Origin: Actinomycetes bacterium
Lineage (GTDB): Bacteria > Actinomycetota > Actinomycetes > Actinomycetales > Dermatophilaceae
DNA length: 57,622 bases
Direction of reading: 5' to 3'
Assembly (NCBI GenBank): GCA_023420415.1
Contig: JAEZWF010000060.1
Span: forward strand, 1 to 57,622
Below the pieces are notes generated by a model. It made no database searches and was not told the DNA's origin. It saw nothing but the letters and a program-made list of their open reading frames with translations. How positions within the stretch are numbered: position 1 is the first letter of the stretch; the number at the start of each line of letters is the position of its first letter. A program made the position numbers and the translations under genes. Below, piece by piece: positions 32,725-42,239 of this stretch.

Positions 32725-33657
32725 TCAGCGCCAGAGCTCGCCCACGGGGCCCGCTGCCAGCTCGCGCCCCTGGTCGTAGCCGCCCCGGGCCGCACGCCCG
32801 CGGGTGGCCGGGTCGAGCGCGTTCGCGTCGAAGACGTCACCGGCCCGGGCGTCGGGAAAGACGGTCACGACCCGGCTGGCGCCAGCCTCCAGCTCGCCGA
32901 CCTGGGTGGCGAGGTCCATGCCCCAGCCGGGCTGCATGCGCGAGCGTCCACCGAACGGCGACAGGACCAGCACCCGTTCGCTGCCAGCGGCCAGGTCGGC
33001 GTTCTCGCTGCGCCGGTAGCCGCCGTTCAGGTAGCGGCGGTCGCCGATGCGGTACGGGGTCATGGCCGACGTGCTCGCGGCGACGGCATCGACGAGCTCG
33101 ATGCCGCTGTCGCGGTCGAAGACGACGGGTTCGCCGGTGCGCGCGTCGACGGCCATGATGAGGATGCGCTGCCGTGGCCACGCGTGGCTGGGCAGGCGCG
33201 ACGCGACGACGGCGCGCCAGCGCGCTGCGTCGGCACCGTCGGAGGTGTCGCGTTCGAGTGCTGCCGCGCCCATCCGCCGCCGCATGTCGGCCGGGTCGCT
33301 GGCCGCGGCGATGATGGCGTCGGACCACTGCAGGTAGTCCGGCCCGGACACCGGCCGCCGACCACCGGCGCCCTTGTTCGGCGGCGCCGCGGCCGACGGC
33401 GCGGGGGTCTGCGAAGGCGTCGGGCGCGCCTCGCCGCGCACGGCGGCATACAGCTCGTCGGGGGCAAGACCGCTGGTGAGCTGCGCGGCCACGGTGGAGC
33501 CGGCCGAGGTGCCGACGACCAGGTCGGCCGTCCTCAGGTCGATGCCGGCGTCGAAGAGCCCGGCGGCAAGGCCGATCTGCCAGGCGTTGCCGGCGGCGCC
33601 ACCGCCAGCGAGGACCAGCGCACGAGCTGGGTTCTGGGACAACGGGTTTGCGTTCAT
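32725..33657 (-). CDS. Patatin-like phospholipase family protein with altered catalytic Asp
   Basis: A 310-residue patatin-fold protein. The oxyanion-hole block GGGAAGNAW is at 18-26 and the nucleophile elbow GTSAGS at 49-54 (Ser51). In the catalytic dyad the normal Asp of the DGG/DGA motif is replaced: residues 208-222 read RYLNGGYRRSENADL, giving Asn211 (codon AAC, complement of 33025-33027). An Ala/Pro-rich insertion lies around 80-100. The protein may be a weak or non-hydrolytic lipid-binding relative, unless a neighbouring acid substitutes. A short leader frame with a strong ribosome-binding site lies upstream. Confidence 0.85.
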   Translation of the reverse strand: MNANPLSQNPARALVLAGGGAAGNAWQIGLAAGLFDAGIDLRTADLVVGTSAGSTVAAQLTSGLAPDELYAAVRGEARPTPSQTPAPSAAAPPNKGAGGRRPVSGPDYLQWSDAIIAAASDPADMRRRMGAAALERDTSDGADAARWRAVVASRLPSHAWPRQRILIMAVDARTGEPVVFDRDSGIELVDAVAASTSAMTPYRIGDRRYLNGGYRRSENADLAAGSERVLVLSPFGGRSRMQPGWGMDLATQVGELEAGASRVVTVFPDARAGDVFDANALDPATRGRAARGGYDQGRELAAGPVGELWR

Positions 33658-33698
33658 GGGAGTGCCTCTCGGATGAGTCGTGGCGCTCCCGGTGGCGA

Positions 33699-33758
33699 CT
33701 AGGACGGTCGCGAGATCGTGGACTGCGGGGGAGCACCCAGTGCGGACGCTGCGGACAT
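33699..33758 (-). CDS. Possible 19-aa leader peptide
   Basis: Reads MSAASALGAPPQSTISRPS and stops 41 nt before the patatin-like gene start. It is preceded by an ideal AGGAGGT ribosome-binding site 8 nt before the ATG, better than that of the downstream gene. It shows no homology by eye and no run of one amino acid of the classic attenuator type. It could set translation of the patatin-like gene, or the short frame could be chance. Confidence 0.35.
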   Translation of the reverse strand: MSAASALGAPPQSTISRPS

Positions 33759-33878
33759 GGGGCTCACCTCCTGTCGGTCGATCACGATCGCGGGAACGCT
33801 AGCACGCGTGGCGCGGCGGCCACCGGTGGTTTCCGGCGGTTCGCGAGATCTTTCGGCGATTCGCAGACGTCGGCGGGG

Positions 33879-34730
33879 TCAGCGCAGGCGGGTGACTTCG
33901 AACTGCATCCGCGGGTGGGCGATGGCCTCCTGCGACTGCACCAGCTGGAGCTCGCGCTCGCCGGAGTCGAGGGTCGTCTGGAGCAGGTCGAAAACGCTCG
34001 ACGCCGTACGCCCCAGGGCCACCCCGGGGTCGCCGGTCTCGAGCAGGTGTGCCGTGAAGAGCGCGGCCGTCACGTCACCAGAACCGTTGGCCTTCATGGG
34101 AAGTCGCGGCGTCTGCACGACCCACGCACCCTCGCCGGTGACTGCCATCATCTCGATCGTGTCGGCCGGGGCATCCGGTCGCTCGACGCTCGTCACGAGC
34201 ACTGTCGAGGGACCCATCGCGCGCGCGAGCTCGACCGACTCGAGCGTCTCCTCGAGGGTGCGCGGCTCGGTGCCGGTGAGGAAGCCGAGCTCGAACTGGT
34301 TGGGCGTGATGAGGTCCGCGGCCGGCACGACCTTCTCGCGCAGCAGCACGGGGATCGCCGGGTGGACGAAGCAGCCCGACTTGGCGTTGCCCATGACCGG
34401 GTCGCAGGCATAGATCGCGTCAGGGTTGGCGGCCTTCACCCGCGCGACCGTGTCGAGGATGACGTCGCCGATCTCCTCGCCGCCCTGGTAGCCCGACAGG
34501 ACGGCGTCGATCTTCGGGAAGGCACCGCGTTCCTCGACCCCCTGGATCACCGCGCGCACGTCGTCAGCCGGCAGCAACGGGCCGCGCCACTCGCCGTAGC
34601 CCGTGTGGTTGGAGAACACCACGGTGTAGACCGGCCACACCTCGACACCCAAGCGCTGCAACGGAAAGACGGCCGCCGAGTTGCCGACGTGGCCGTACGC
34701 GACGGAGGACTGGATCGACAGGATGTTCAC
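33879..34730 (-). CDS. pdxY: Pyridoxal kinase (PdxY-like)
   Basis: Phosphorylates pyridoxal in PLP salvage. The 283-residue product, from GTG 34730, begins VNILSIQSSVAYGHVGNSAAVFPLQRLG, a close match to PdxY N-termini. Further blocks: SNHTGYGEWRG, VLSGYQGG, YACDPVMGNAKSGCFV, DLITPNQFELGFLTG, and the anion-hole/catalytic GSGDVTAALF with its Asp base. It is divergent from proA across 74 bp. A longer open frame upstream is antisense to proA and is not part of the gene. Confidence 0.92.
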   Translation of the reverse strand: MNILSIQSSVAYGHVGNSAAVFPLQRLGVEVWPVYTVVFSNHTGYGEWRGPLLPADDVRAVIQGVEERGAFPKIDAVLSGYQGGEEIGDVILDTVARVKAANPDAIYACDPVMGNAKSGCFVHPAIPVLLREKVVPAADLITPNQFELGFLTGTEPRTLEETLESVELARAMGPSTVLVTSVERPDAPADTIEMMAVTGEGAWVVQTPRLPMKANGSGDVTAALFTAHLLETGDPGVALGRTASSVFDLLQTTLDSGERELQLVQSQEAIAHPRMQFEVTRLR

Positions 34731-34804
34731 CGGTTCATTCAACCAGCCGATCCGCCCGCTGGACGGGCGTGGGGGAGCCGGGGACGGCGGCATACCCTTG
34801 GGGA

Positions 34805-36085
34805 ATGGCTGAGATCGACACCGCCGCCCGCGAGCAGGTGGCGACCGCCGCCCGGGCCTCGCGCGTGGCCGCCCGCCGCCTCGCGCTGCTGTCGCGCGCC
34901 GACAAGGACGCCGCGCTGCACGCCATGGCCGACGCCCTCGAGGCCGCCGCCCCGGTGATCGTCGCCGCCAACGCGGAGGACCTCGCCCGCGGGCGAGACG
35001 GCGGTATGCCGGGTGGCTTGCTCGACCGGCTCGCTCTCGACGAGCAGCGGGTCGCCGCCGTGGCGTCGGCGCTGCGCGACATCGCGGGACTGCCTGACCC
35101 GGTGGGTGAGGTGGTGCGTGGGTCGACGCTGGCCAACGGTCTGCAGATCCGGCAGGTGCGGGTGCCGATGGGCGTCGTCGGGATGGTCTACGAGGCACGT
35201 CCCAACGTCACGGTCGACGCTGCCGGGCTCGGGCTCAAGTCGGGCAACGCGGTGATCCTGCGCGGCGGCTCGGCTGCCGAGTCGACCAACCGCGCGCTCG
35301 TCGACGTGATGCGCAAAGCACTTGAGGGGCAAGGGATTCCGGCCGACGCGGTGCAGCTCCTCGAGGGTGGGCGCGACGCCGTGCGGGCCCTCCTCACCGC
35401 CCGCGGACTCGTCGACCTCATCATCCCGCGCGGCGGAGCGGGTCTGATCCAGACCGTGGTCACCGAGTCGACCGTGCCCGTCATCGAGACCGGTGTCGGC
35501 AACGTCCACGTCTATGTCGACGCGGCCGCCGACCTCGACAAGGCGCTCGCGATCGCGGTCAACGCCAAGACCCACCGGCCCAGCGTGTGCAACGCCGCCG
35601 AGTCGCTGCTCGTCCACGAGGGCGTGGCGCAGGACTTCCTGCCCAAGGTGCTCGCCGAGCTGTCCGGCGCGGGTGTGGTCCTGCACACCGACGAGACCTC
35701 CGGGAGCGCGGCCGAGGCTGCTGGCATCGCGCACACCGAGGCGACGGACGAGGACTGGGGCACCGAGTACCTCGCCCTCGAGATGGCGGTGCGGGTCGTG
35801 CCGGACCTCGACGCCGCGCTGGAGCACATCCGCGAGCACGGGTCGGGGCACACCGAGGCGATCGTCACCGAGGACCGGGCAGCGGCCCGCCGCTTCACCG
35901 CCGAGGTCGACGCGGCGGCCGTGATGGTCAACGCCTCGACCCGGTTCACCGACGGTGGCGAGTTCGGGTTCGGCGCCGAGATCGGCATCTCCACCCAGAA
36001 GCTGCATGCCCGCGGCCCGATGGCCCTGCCCGAGCTGACGACGACCAAGTGGATCGTCGAGGGCGACGGCCAGGTCCGCGTCTGA
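34805..36085 (+). CDS. proA: Glutamate-5-semialdehyde dehydrogenase (gamma-glutamyl phosphate reductase)
   Basis: Second step of proline synthesis: NADPH-dependent reduction of glutamyl phosphate. The 426-residue product has the family signature VNASTRFTDGGEFGFGAEIGISTQKLHARGPM near the C-terminus. The catalytic Cys is in HRPSVCNAAESLL, with KSGNAVILRGGSAA in the cofactor domain. The ATG 34805 (MAEIDTAAREQ) is preferred over an in-frame ATG 36 nt upstream, which lies in the divergent promoter. It is separated from proB by three leftward genes. Confidence 0.96.
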   Translation: MAEIDTAAREQVATAARASRVAARRLALLSRADKDAALHAMADALEAAAPVIVAANAEDLARGRDGGMPGGLLDRLALDEQRVAAVASALRDIAGLPDPVGEVVRGSTLANGLQIRQVRVPMGVVGMVYEARPNVTVDAAGLGLKSGNAVILRGGSAAESTNRALVDVMRKALEGQGIPADAVQLLEGGRDAVRALLTARGLVDLIIPRGGAGLIQTVVTESTVPVIETGVGNVHVYVDAAADLDKALAIAVNAKTHRPSVCNAAESLLVHEGVAQDFLPKVLAELSGAGVVLHTDETSGSAAEAAGIAHTEATDEDWGTEYLALEMAVRVVPDLDAALEHIREHGSGHTEAIVTEDRAAARRFTAEVDAAAVMVNASTRFTDGGEFGFGAEIGISTQKLHARGPMALPELTTTKWIVEGDGQVRV

Positions 36086-36145
36086 GGCGACCACGCGGCA
36101 TACCGTCTCGGTCGTCCGCCAGGCCAGGTGGCAGGATGAGCGCCC

Positions 36146-36841
36146 GTGGAAGGCACTGAGGTCCGCAAGCTCGCGGCGCTGGAGGACCGGCACTGGTGGT
36201 ATGCCGAACGGCGTCACCTCCTGGGCCGCATGGTCGAGGGCCTCACGTCGGGCAAGGCCCTCGACATCGGCGCGGCTGGGGGCGGCAACACCCGGGTGCT
36301 GCGCAGGGCCGGCTGGCAGGTGAGCGCCCTCGAGTACGGCCAGGACGGAGCCCAGGTTGCCGCCGAGCGCGGGCTGGCGGTGGTGCGCGGTGACGCCACC
36401 GCGCTGCCCGTGGCCGACGACTCGCTCGACCTCGTCGTCGCGTTCGACGTGCTCGAGCACATCGTCGACGACGACGCCGCGGTGGCCGAGGTCCTGCGGG
36501 CGCTGCGCCCGGACGGCACCTTCCTCATCGCCGTGCCCGCCGACCCGAGGCTGTGGTCCGAGCACGACGTCGCCGTCGACCACGTGCGCCGCTACACCCG
36601 CCCGACCCTCACCGGTGTCCTGGAGCGCGGCGGGTTCGAGGTCACCTCGATGACCTCGTGGAACGTCCTGCTGCGCCCGGTGGTGGCGCTGCGCCGACGC
36701 ACGTCCAGCGGATCGGATCTCGAGCAGATCCACCCCGTCGTCAATGCCGGTCTCAAGGCCGTCGTCACGGTGGAGCGCTACCTGCCCGTGAAGGCTATGC
36801 CCGGTGTGACTCTGTTTGCGCAGGCTCGCCCGCGCCGCTGA
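36146..36841 (+). CDS. Class I SAM-dependent methyltransferase
   Basis: A 231-residue enzyme starting at GTG 36146. Motif I is ALDIGAAGGGNTRVL, the acidic motif is SALEYGQD, and motif II/post-II is LDLVVAFDVLEHIVDDDAAVAEVLRALRPDG. The N-terminal LEDRHWWYAERRHLL is typical of methyltransferases beside polyprenol-phosphate glycosyltransferases in actinobacteria. The substrate is unknown; an envelope glycan or lipid-linked sugar is suggested by the convergent glycosyltransferase, whose 3' end overlaps it by 47 bp. Confidence 0.85.
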   Translation: MEGTEVRKLAALEDRHWWYAERRHLLGRMVEGLTSGKALDIGAAGGGNTRVLRRAGWQVSALEYGQDGAQVAAERGLAVVRGDATALPVADDSLDLVVAFDVLEHIVDDDAAVAEVLRALRPDGTFLIAVPADPRLWSEHDVAVDHVRRYTRPTLTGVLERGGFEVTSMTSWNVLLRPVVALRRRTSSGSDLEQIHPVVNAGLKAVVTVERYLPVKAMPGVTLFAQARPRR

Positions 36842-37787
36842 CGGCATCGGAGTCCGGGCCGGTCAGCGAGTCGTAGGCGATGAAGTAGGTCGGGCGGGCC
36901 TGCAGGTGCGTGTACATGCGGCCGACGTACTCGCCGAGGATGCCGACGCACAGCAGCTGCACCGCGCCGACCCCAGCGACCGCGACCACGGTGGAGGTCC
37001 AACCGGGCAGGGTGTGGCCGAGCGCCATCGCGACCAGGGCGTAGACCAACAGCCCCAGCGCCGCGACGCCACCGAGCAGCCCGAGCCAGGTCGCGAACCG
37101 CAGCGGTGCCGTGGAGAAGCCGGTGACGCTGTCGACCGACAACCGGATCATCTTGGCCAGCGGGTACTTCGACGTGCCGGCCGCACGCTCGTCGCGCCGG
37201 TAGGTCACCGACGTGGACGGGAACCCCAGTGCGGGCACCACGAACCGCAGCACGCGGTGGTGCTCGGGCAGCGCGTTGACGGCGTCGACCGTGGCGCGTG
37301 ACATGAGCCGGTAGTCGCCGGCGTCGACCTGGGCGTGTGTCCCGGACAGGGTGCGGATGACGCGGTAGAACGCCCGCGCCGACAGCCGCTTGAACGCCGA
37401 GTCGGTCGACCGGTCGCCGCGTACGCCGTAGACCACGTCGACGTGCTGTTCGCGGGCAGCGGCGAGCATCTGCGCGATCACCTCGGGTGGGTCCTGCAGG
37501 TCGGCGTCGAGGGTGACGACGTAGTCGCCCCGCGCGCTCGCCAGCCCCGCGGAGATGGCCGCCTGGTGGCCGGCGTTGGCGCGCAGTCGCACGATCCGCA
37601 GCTGCGGCCAGTCGCGGTGCAGCCGTTGCAGGACGACGGGGGACAGATCGCTCGATCCGTCGTCGACGGCGATGACCTCGTATGCCGTGTGGAGCCCGTC
37701 GGCGACGGGGCGCAGCCGGGCGGCCAGGAGCGGCAGGACGTCCTCCTCGTTGTACACGGGGATGACGATGCTGAGCTCGACGGGCAT
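36795..37787 (-). CDS. GT2 glycosyltransferase, polyprenol-phosphate sugar transferase type (GtrB/DPM-like)
   Basis: A 330-residue membrane enzyme that moves a sugar from a nucleotide donor to polyprenyl phosphate on the cytoplasmic face. The N-terminal GT-A domain has IVIPVYNEEDVLPLL, IAVDDGSSD and the metal-binding DADLQDPPEV. Two C-terminal membrane helices (about 232-256 and 266-290, with YVGRMYTHLQARPTYFI) match the GtrB/DPM-like group. Its 3' end overlaps the methyltransferase gene by 47 bp in antisense. Upstream is the structured 793-bp non-coding region, which could be its leader. Confidence 0.9.
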   Translation of the reverse strand: MPVELSIVIPVYNEEDVLPLLAARLRPVADGLHTAYEVIAVDDGSSDLSPVVLQRLHRDWPQLRIVRLRANAGHQAAISAGLASARGDYVVTLDADLQDPPEVIAQMLAAAREQHVDVVYGVRGDRSTDSAFKRLSARAFYRVIRTLSGTHAQVDAGDYRLMSRATVDAVNALPEHHRVLRFVVPALGFPSTSVTYRRDERAAGTSKYPLAKMIRLSVDSVTGFSTAPLRFATWLGLLGGVAALGLLVYALVAMALGHTLPGWTSTVVAVAGVGAVQLLCVGILGEYVGRMYTHLQARPTYFIAYDSLTGPDSDAVSGAGEPAQTESHRA

Positions 37788-37814
37788 GAGGTCCAGCCTA
37801 GGGGGACAAAGGGT

Positions 37815-38243
37815 GAGGGCCCCTCGAAGTATGAGTTCGAGGGGCCCTCGGTGCGCCGGTCCTGTCCACCGAGGTGGACCGGTCCTGCGCGGTGTGAGTT
37901 CTGGCCTGCCGCCGAAGCGGCCTGCCGTCCCTCACGGGTGCGAGTTCGCGCCGCCACCGAGGTGGCTGCGGTCCCTCGCGATGTGAGTGGTCCGGCCACC
38001 GAGGTGGTCGAGCCGCTCACGGTGCGGGTCGTGCGTCGCCGAGGCGGTGCACGTCCCACGAGTTGGTGCAGATTCTGGGCCGACGAGCGGCAAAGTCCCT
38101 GCTCCGGTCGACCGCTCACGTCCGGCAAGCCGGAGCATGACCACTGCGACGGTGGCGTCCCGGGCGCCCCGGCAAGCCGGCGCGTTCGGGTCGTTGCGAT
38201 CTGGTCAGCGGGTCCGGAGTTCCTCCGTGGCGTCGCCCACGGA
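37815..38243. repeat. Tandem array of about ten short hairpins, period about 43 bp
   Basis: Hairpin centres lie near 37832, 37871, 37914, 37959, 38001, 38041, 38085, 38127, 38174 and 38233. The first has 14-bp arms (37815-37828/37836-37849). Those at 37871-38041 share a CGAG or CGAA loop on the + strand between complementary stems of different sequence (for example GCCAC-CGAG-GTGGC and GCCGC-CGAA-GCGGC). Two later ones have CCGG-CAAG-CCGG. Several units also share outer GTGYGAG...CTCRC ends. Read on the - strand the loops become CUCG, UUCG and CUUG, loop types known to be stable in RNA. No open frame fits. Confidence 0.6.
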
Positions 38244-38455
38244 CCCAGCACCCGAAGGTCCTGGGACCTCGTCCGGGAGACCCGGTCGAGGCGGTCCACC
38301 GTTATCCGGTTGACCTGCTCTTCGGCCTGGCTGCCGGTCCGGGTTTCCCCTTCGCGGCTTCCCTGCTGAAGTGCGTGTGAGATTTCTAATGCCCAGATCC
38401 GTTGTGCGGCAATAGGTTTCGCCAACCTTTTTTCATCCACCGCTTTCCCACACCG
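38244..38455. other. Remainder of the 793-bp non-coding region
   Basis: No gene is supported here. A small hairpin AGGTT-TCGCC-AACCT followed by TTTTT (38416-38435) could end transcription on the + strand. The A/T content rises from about 38370 towards the DnaA-box cluster. Confidence 0.4.
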
Positions 38456-38522
38456 TTGTCCACACCGATCGGCGCACGAGCCGCAGGTTGTGCACACCCC
38501 TGTGCACAACATTGGTGGACAA
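38456..38522. promoter_or_regulatory. Cluster of four DnaA-box-like nonamers
   Basis: TTGTCCACA (38456-38464, the actinobacterial consensus), TTGTGCACA (38488-38496), its reverse TGTGCACAA (38501-38509), and GGTGGACAA (38514-38522, reverse, one mismatch). Four boxes in 67 bp lie 58 bp upstream of a small membrane protein gene and nadD. No dnaA, dnaN or other oriC gene is present, so this is a satellite cluster, not an obvious origin. Confidence 0.6.
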
Positions 38523-38580
38523 CGACGCTTGACCGGTGTCCCGCAGGGACCAACGCGTCCGGGCGGGTACGCTGACCCCC

Positions 38581-38787
38581 ATGTCGTCGTCACTGTCCAA
38601 CGTCTTCGCCGCTGCCGAGGAGAACGCCCGCGAGCTGCCCATGAGCCCGTACGCCTTCGGGGCGCTCGCCATGGTCTGCTTCCTCGTCCTGCTCGGGGTG
38701 CTGTGGGCGTTCCGCGGTGTGGCCGAGAAGCAGTCGGGCGTCCACCTGTCGCATGACGACGAGGGCTCCACGGGCGGTTCGCACTGA
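38581..38787 (+). CDS. Small membrane protein upstream of nadD
   Basis: A 68-residue protein, MSSSLSNVFAAAEENARELP, with a single membrane span (about 26-45, FGALAMVCFLVLLGVLWAF) and a polar tail (HLSHDDEGSTGGSH). Similar short proteins precede nadD in many actinobacteria, but no function is known. The stop is 2 nt before nadD, so they are co-transcribed. The DnaA-box cluster lies in its promoter region. Confidence 0.75.
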   Translation: MSSSLSNVFAAAEENARELPMSPYAFGALAMVCFLVLLGVLWAFRGVAEKQSGVHLSHDDEGSTGGSH

Positions 38788-38789
38788 CC

Positions 38790-39398
38790 ATGCGCCTCGG
38801 GGTGATGGGTGGCACGTTCGACCCCATCCACCACGGCCACCTCGTGGCCGCGTCGGAGGTGCAGACCCGGTTCGGGCTCGACGAGGTCGTCTTCGTGCCG
38901 ACGGGGCAGCCGTGGCAGAAGTCCGACAAGGAGGTCAGCCCGGCCGAGCACCGCTACCTCATGACGGTGGTCGCGACGGCATCGAACCCGCGGTTCACGG
39001 TGAGCCGGGTCGACATCGACCGGCCGGGCCCGACCTACACGATCGACACCCTGCGCGACCTGCGCCAGGAACGGCCCGATGCCGAGCTGTTCTTCATCAC
39101 CGGCGCCGACGCCCTGGCCCAGATCCTGTCGTGGAAGGACGCCGACGAGCTGTTCGAGCTCGCCCACTTCGTCGGGGTGACCCGGCCGGGCTACGAGCTG
39201 TCTGAGTCGGGTCTGCCCGCTGACAAGGTGACCCTCCAGGAGGTGCCGGCCATGGCGATCAGCTCCACCGACTGCCGCGCCCGCGTCGAACGCTCCGAGC
39301 CGGTCTGGTACCTCGTGCCCGACGGCGTCGTCCAGTACATCAACAAGTACCGCCTGTATGCCGGTGACCCGCGACCCGCGGGCACGGCGCGAACGTAG
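38790..39398 (+). CDS. nadD: Nicotinate-nucleotide adenylyltransferase
   Basis: Makes deamido-NAD from nicotinate mononucleotide and ATP. The 202-residue product begins MRLGVMGGTFDPIHHGHLVAASE with the GTFDPIHxGH nucleotidyltransferase motif. It also has VPTGQPWQK, FFITGADALAQILSW and the C-terminal SSTDCRARV (the usual ISSTxIR is altered to a Cys-containing form). It is followed 7 nt later by rsfS, whose ribosome-binding site overlaps the nadD stop. Confidence 0.95.
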   Translation: MRLGVMGGTFDPIHHGHLVAASEVQTRFGLDEVVFVPTGQPWQKSDKEVSPAEHRYLMTVVATASNPRFTVSRVDIDRPGPTYTIDTLRDLRQERPDAELFFITGADALAQILSWKDADELFELAHFVGVTRPGYELSESGLPADKVTLQEVPAMAISSTDCRARVERSEPVWYLVPDGVVQYINKYRLYAGDPRPAGTART

Positions 39399-39405
39399 GA
39401 GACCA

Positions 39406-39780
39406 GTGCCCGCCACCGACCGTGCCCTCGAGCTCGCCACCATCGCGGCCAAGGCCGCCGACGACAAGCTCGCCACCACCATTGTCGGCATCGACGTCAG
39501 CGAGCAGCTGGCGCTGACCGACGTCTTCGTCATCGTGTCCGCCGCCAGCGAGCGGCAGGTCGCCTCCGTCGTCGACGAGGTCGAGGACAAGCTGCGCGAA
39601 GCCGGCGCCAAGCCGATCCGGCGCGAGGGAGAGCGCGACGGCCGCTGGGTGCTGCTCGACTTCGGCGACATCGTCGTGCACGTGCAGCACGACGAGGAGC
39701 GGGAGTTCTACGAGCTGGAGCGGCTCTGGAAGGACTGCCCCGAGATCGAGCTGGGCGTGCCGAAGCGGCGGGAGGCGTGA
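39406..39780 (+). CDS. rsfS: Ribosomal silencing factor RsfS
   Basis: Binds L14 and blocks 30S-50S joining in starved cells. The 124-residue product, from GTG 39406 with AGGAGA at 39397-39402, contains the DUF143 blocks TDVFVIVSAASERQVASVVDEVEDKL, GRWVLLDFGDIVVHVQHDEEREFYELERLW. A longer upstream reading starts inside nadD and is rejected because of the ribosome-binding site. The stop overlaps the next start (GTGA). Confidence 0.94.
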   Translation: MPATDRALELATIAAKAADDKLATTIVGIDVSEQLALTDVFVIVSAASERQVASVVDEVEDKLREAGAKPIRREGERDGRWVLLDFGDIVVHVQHDEEREFYELERLWKDCPEIELGVPKRREA

Positions 39781-40436
39781 GCGGCGAGTCCGACGTCACC
39801 GTGGCGTCGACGGGTGTCGTGCGCCCCGCCGGCCCGCGCGTCGTCATCGTCCGCCACGGCGAGACCGAGCACAACGCCGGCGGTGTGTGGCAGGGGCAGC
39901 TGGACACCCCGCTGTCGGAGCGTGGGCTGGACCAGGCGCGGGCCGCGGGTGCCGCGCTCGCGGCATACCGTCCCTCGCGGGTGATCGCCTCGGACCTGGA
40001 GCGCGCCACGGTGACGGCCCGCGAGATCGCGGCCGCGGCCGGTGTGGGCGACGTGGAGCTCGACCCCCGGTGGCGGGAGATCAACGTGGGGCAGTGGCAG
40101 GGCCTGCGCACCAGCGAGGTGCGTGAGAGGTATGCCGCGGAGCTCGCTCAGATGGACGTGGAGGACATCGCGCGGGGCGTCGACGGTGAGACGTTGAAGG
40201 CCGTCGGGGTGCGCGCGGGTGAGGCGTTGCGCGAGGTGCTCGACACGGTCGGCGAGGACGAGTGCGTGGTGGTCGTGGCGCACGGGGTGTCGTCGCGGGC
40301 GGCGCTGGCCGAGCTGTTCGGGCTGGACCCGTTGGCGGCGACGAAGACGCTGGCGACGATGGGCAACTGCCACTGGGCCGAGCTCGTCCGTGGCCGGCTG
40401 GGCTGGCAGATCGGGGCGTGGAACGTCCACGCCTGA
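39777..40436 (+). CDS. Histidine phosphatase family protein
   Basis: A 219-residue phosphoglycerate mutase-like phosphatase. The catalytic RHGETEHN is at about 25-32, with ASDLERATVTAREIA, WREINVGQWQG, and the second His in VVVVAHGVSSRAAL. It follows rsfS in the common nadD-rsfS-phosphatase order. The true substrate is not determined; such enzymes dephosphorylate small phosphorylated metabolites. The tRNA-Ala gene follows 66 bp downstream. Confidence 0.9.
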   Translation: MSGESDVTVASTGVVRPAGPRVVIVRHGETEHNAGGVWQGQLDTPLSERGLDQARAAGAALAAYRPSRVIASDLERATVTAREIAAAAGVGDVELDPRWREINVGQWQGLRTSEVRERYAAELAQMDVEDIARGVDGETLKAVGVRAGEALREVLDTVGEDECVVVVAHGVSSRAALAELFGLDPLAATKTLATMGNCHWAELVRGRLGWQIGAWNVHA

Positions 40437-40498
40437 CCGCGATTTGGTGGGGCGGGCGGGGCGTGGGTAAACTTCCGCAGTCCCCACCGGGACACCCG

Positions 40499-42229
<1,731 letters not shown>

Positions 42230-42239
42230 CGGGGGCTCA

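Noticed and set aside
37815..38243. CRISPR array or RNase P RNA
   Set aside because: Units vary along their whole length with no constant repeat. A stretch near 38085-38113 faintly recalls the RNase P P4 region, but the matching 3' blocks are missing.
38456..38522. Chromosomal replication origin
   Set aside because: Only four boxes and no dnaA, dnaN, rnpA or rpmH nearby; kept as a satellite DnaA cluster.
37788..38580. Coding region on the minus strand upstream of the glycosyltransferase
   Set aside because: The long minus-strand frame has no family match, Arg/Thr-rich chance composition, and follows the hairpin units.
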